In this document: one piece after another, positions 8,037 to 8,363 of the stretch
How the letters are laid out: every line of letters starts with the position of its first letter
How positions within the stretch are numbered: the stretch's first letter is position 1
Source: Verrucomicrobiaceae bacterium UBA2429
GTDB taxonomy: Bacteria; Verrucomicrobiota; Verrucomicrobiia; Verrucomicrobiales; Verrucomicrobiaceae
Assembly: GCA_002343505.1 (NCBI GenBank)
Contig: DDQZ01000065.1
Coordinates: 10,881-19,243, forward strand
DNA length: 8,363 nucleotides
Direction: 5' to 3'
The notes under the pieces: generated by a model
Databases searched by the model: none
The model's input: only the letters and a program-made list of their open reading frames with translations
What the model was told of the DNA's origin: nothing
Program-made: the position numbers and the translations under genes

Positions 8037-8363
8037 ATGGCACTTCGTTTCCTGGTTATCGCGCTTCTCTCGGCATTCGTCATTCCACATTCGTCATTCG
8101 CGGCGCAGCCGCTGAACGTGCTTTTCATCGCCGTGAATGATCTGCGGCAGGAGATCGGCTGCTATGGCGCGGAGCACATGAAGACGCCGCATCTCGATCA
8201 GCTCGCGGCATCGGGGATGCTGTTTGAGCGGGCGTATTGTCAGGTCGCGGTGTGCAATCCATCTCGCAACAGCGTGCTCAGCGGCACGCGCCCCGACACG
8301 ACAGGCATTTTTGACAAAGTGAACAAAGAACAAAGTGTTTGTCCCGAATGGCACGGGATTAAG
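8037..8363 (+). CDS. Sulfatase N-terminus, iduronate-2-sulfatase-like (3' truncated by window)
   Basis: The first 109 codons of a sulfatase, open to the window edge and in a frame with ATG at 8037. The signal peptide is residues 1-22 ([21 protein letters not shown]). Residues 27-44 ([18 protein letters not shown]) form the first metal-site strand, followed by [20 protein letters not shown]. The activation motif CNPSR is at 73-77: C73 would become formylglycine, and P75 and R77 fit CxPx[13 protein letters not shown] follows, as in iduronate-2-sulfatase-like enzymes. The first metal-ligand Asp of the usual VDDLR is Asn34 here. After residue 92 the sequence ([16 protein letters not shown]) stops resembling a sulfatase, the DNA falls from GC-rich to about 42% GC, and heptamer repeats appear. 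The gene may be interrupted there, or the contig may end in a repeat. The start is 52 nt after the DUF1549/DUF1553 stop, with no Shine-Dalgarno; an in-frame GTG at 8007 is a weaker alternative. Confidence 0.85.
   Translation, partial: MALRFLVIALLSAFVIPHSSFAAQPLNVLFIAVNDLRQEIGCYGAEHMKTPHLDQLAASGMLFERAYCQVAVCNPSRNSVLSGTRPDTTGIFDKVNKEQSVCPEWHGIK
8074..8099 (+). repeat. 12-bp direct repeat CATTCGTCATTC within the sulfatase signal peptide
   Basis: CATTCGTCATTC is present at 8074-8085 and again at 8088-8099, a 14-bp period. Because 14 is not a multiple of three, the copies are translated in different frames, giving AFVIP and HSSFA. Short repeats of this type, encoding FVIRHSSF-like strings, are familiar in verrucomicrobial and some other genomes (from general knowledge, not checked here). 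Confidence 0.7.
8313..8335 (-). repeat. CTTTGTY heptamer array, opposite in orientation to the one at the window start
   Basis: On the minus strand CTTTGTC or CTTTGTT occurs three times. On the plus strand these are GACAAAG at 8313-8319 and AACAAAG at 8322-8328 and 8329-8335. It is the same heptamer type as the array at 14-65, inverted. It begins exactly where the sulfatase reading frame loses its family resemblance. Confidence 0.55.
8342..8358. repeat. Short palindrome TCCCG-N7-CGGGA at the right edge
   Basis: TCCCG (8342-8346) and CGGGA (8354-8358) form a 5-bp inverted repeat around AATGGCA. It lies in the low-GC tail next to the heptamer array and could be the edge of a small repetitive element. 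At 5 bp, chance is also a fair explanation. Confidence 0.3.

Noticed and set aside
7370..8128. 252-codon minus-strand open frame
   Set aside because: Antisense to DUF1553 and the sulfatase start. Its start region (NDECGMTN) comes from the CATTCGTCATTC repeat, a known source of spurious frames.

Overview
The window looks like a piece of a GC-rich genome from the Planctomycetota/Verrucomicrobiota group, most likely Verrucomicrobiota. The evidence is the co-occurrence of three secreted protein families concentrated in those phyla: DUF1552, the PSCyt1/DUF1587/DUF1595/DUF1592/DUF1588/DUF1585 cytochrome-like protein, and DUF1549/DUF1553. Sulfatase genes flank them, most starts lack a Shine-Dalgarno sequence, and a CATTCGTCATTC-type short repeat is present. 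The phylum call is inference; no rRNA or other phylogenetic marker is present.

Layout, all on the plus strand: (1) 2-217, the 3' end of a gene whose last ~50 codons resemble a sulfatase C-terminus, preceded by a pyrimidine-rich array of CTTTRTC heptamers. (2) 281-1570, a Tat-exported DUF1552 protein with a variant HxxSHY motif. (3) 1567-3168, a secreted protein with a probable TIM-barrel, glycoside-hydrolase-like core and a C-terminal beta-rich domain, overlapping the previous gene by 4 nt. (4) 3173-5812, a DUF1592-type protein with two CxxCH haem motifs and an embedded beta-sandwich-like segment, starting 4 nt after the previous stop. (5) 5849-7984, a DUF1549/DUF1553 protein with one CxxCH and a charged helical insertion. 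(6) 8037 to the edge, the N-terminus of a sulfatase resembling iduronate-2-sulfatase, cut by the window end. Genes 2-5 are spaced -4, +4 and +36 nt and probably form one operon. The sulfatase follows 52 nt later and may belong to it. No tRNA, rRNA, CRISPR array or convincing terminator was seen.

All six proteins appear to be exported or to belong to exported families. A reasonable reading is an envelope or periplasmic module. In it, two c-type-cytochrome-like proteins and a DUF1552 partner work beside a glycoside-hydrolase-like protein and sulfatase(s), probably on a sulfated polysaccharide. The biochemical role of the DUF families is not established, so the joint function is inference.

The least ordinary parts are the two window edges. 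Each carries an array of CTTTRTY heptamers, in opposite orientation, directly abutting a sulfatase-like coding fragment. A further 12-bp direct repeat forms part of the sulfatase signal peptide and is read there in two different frames.
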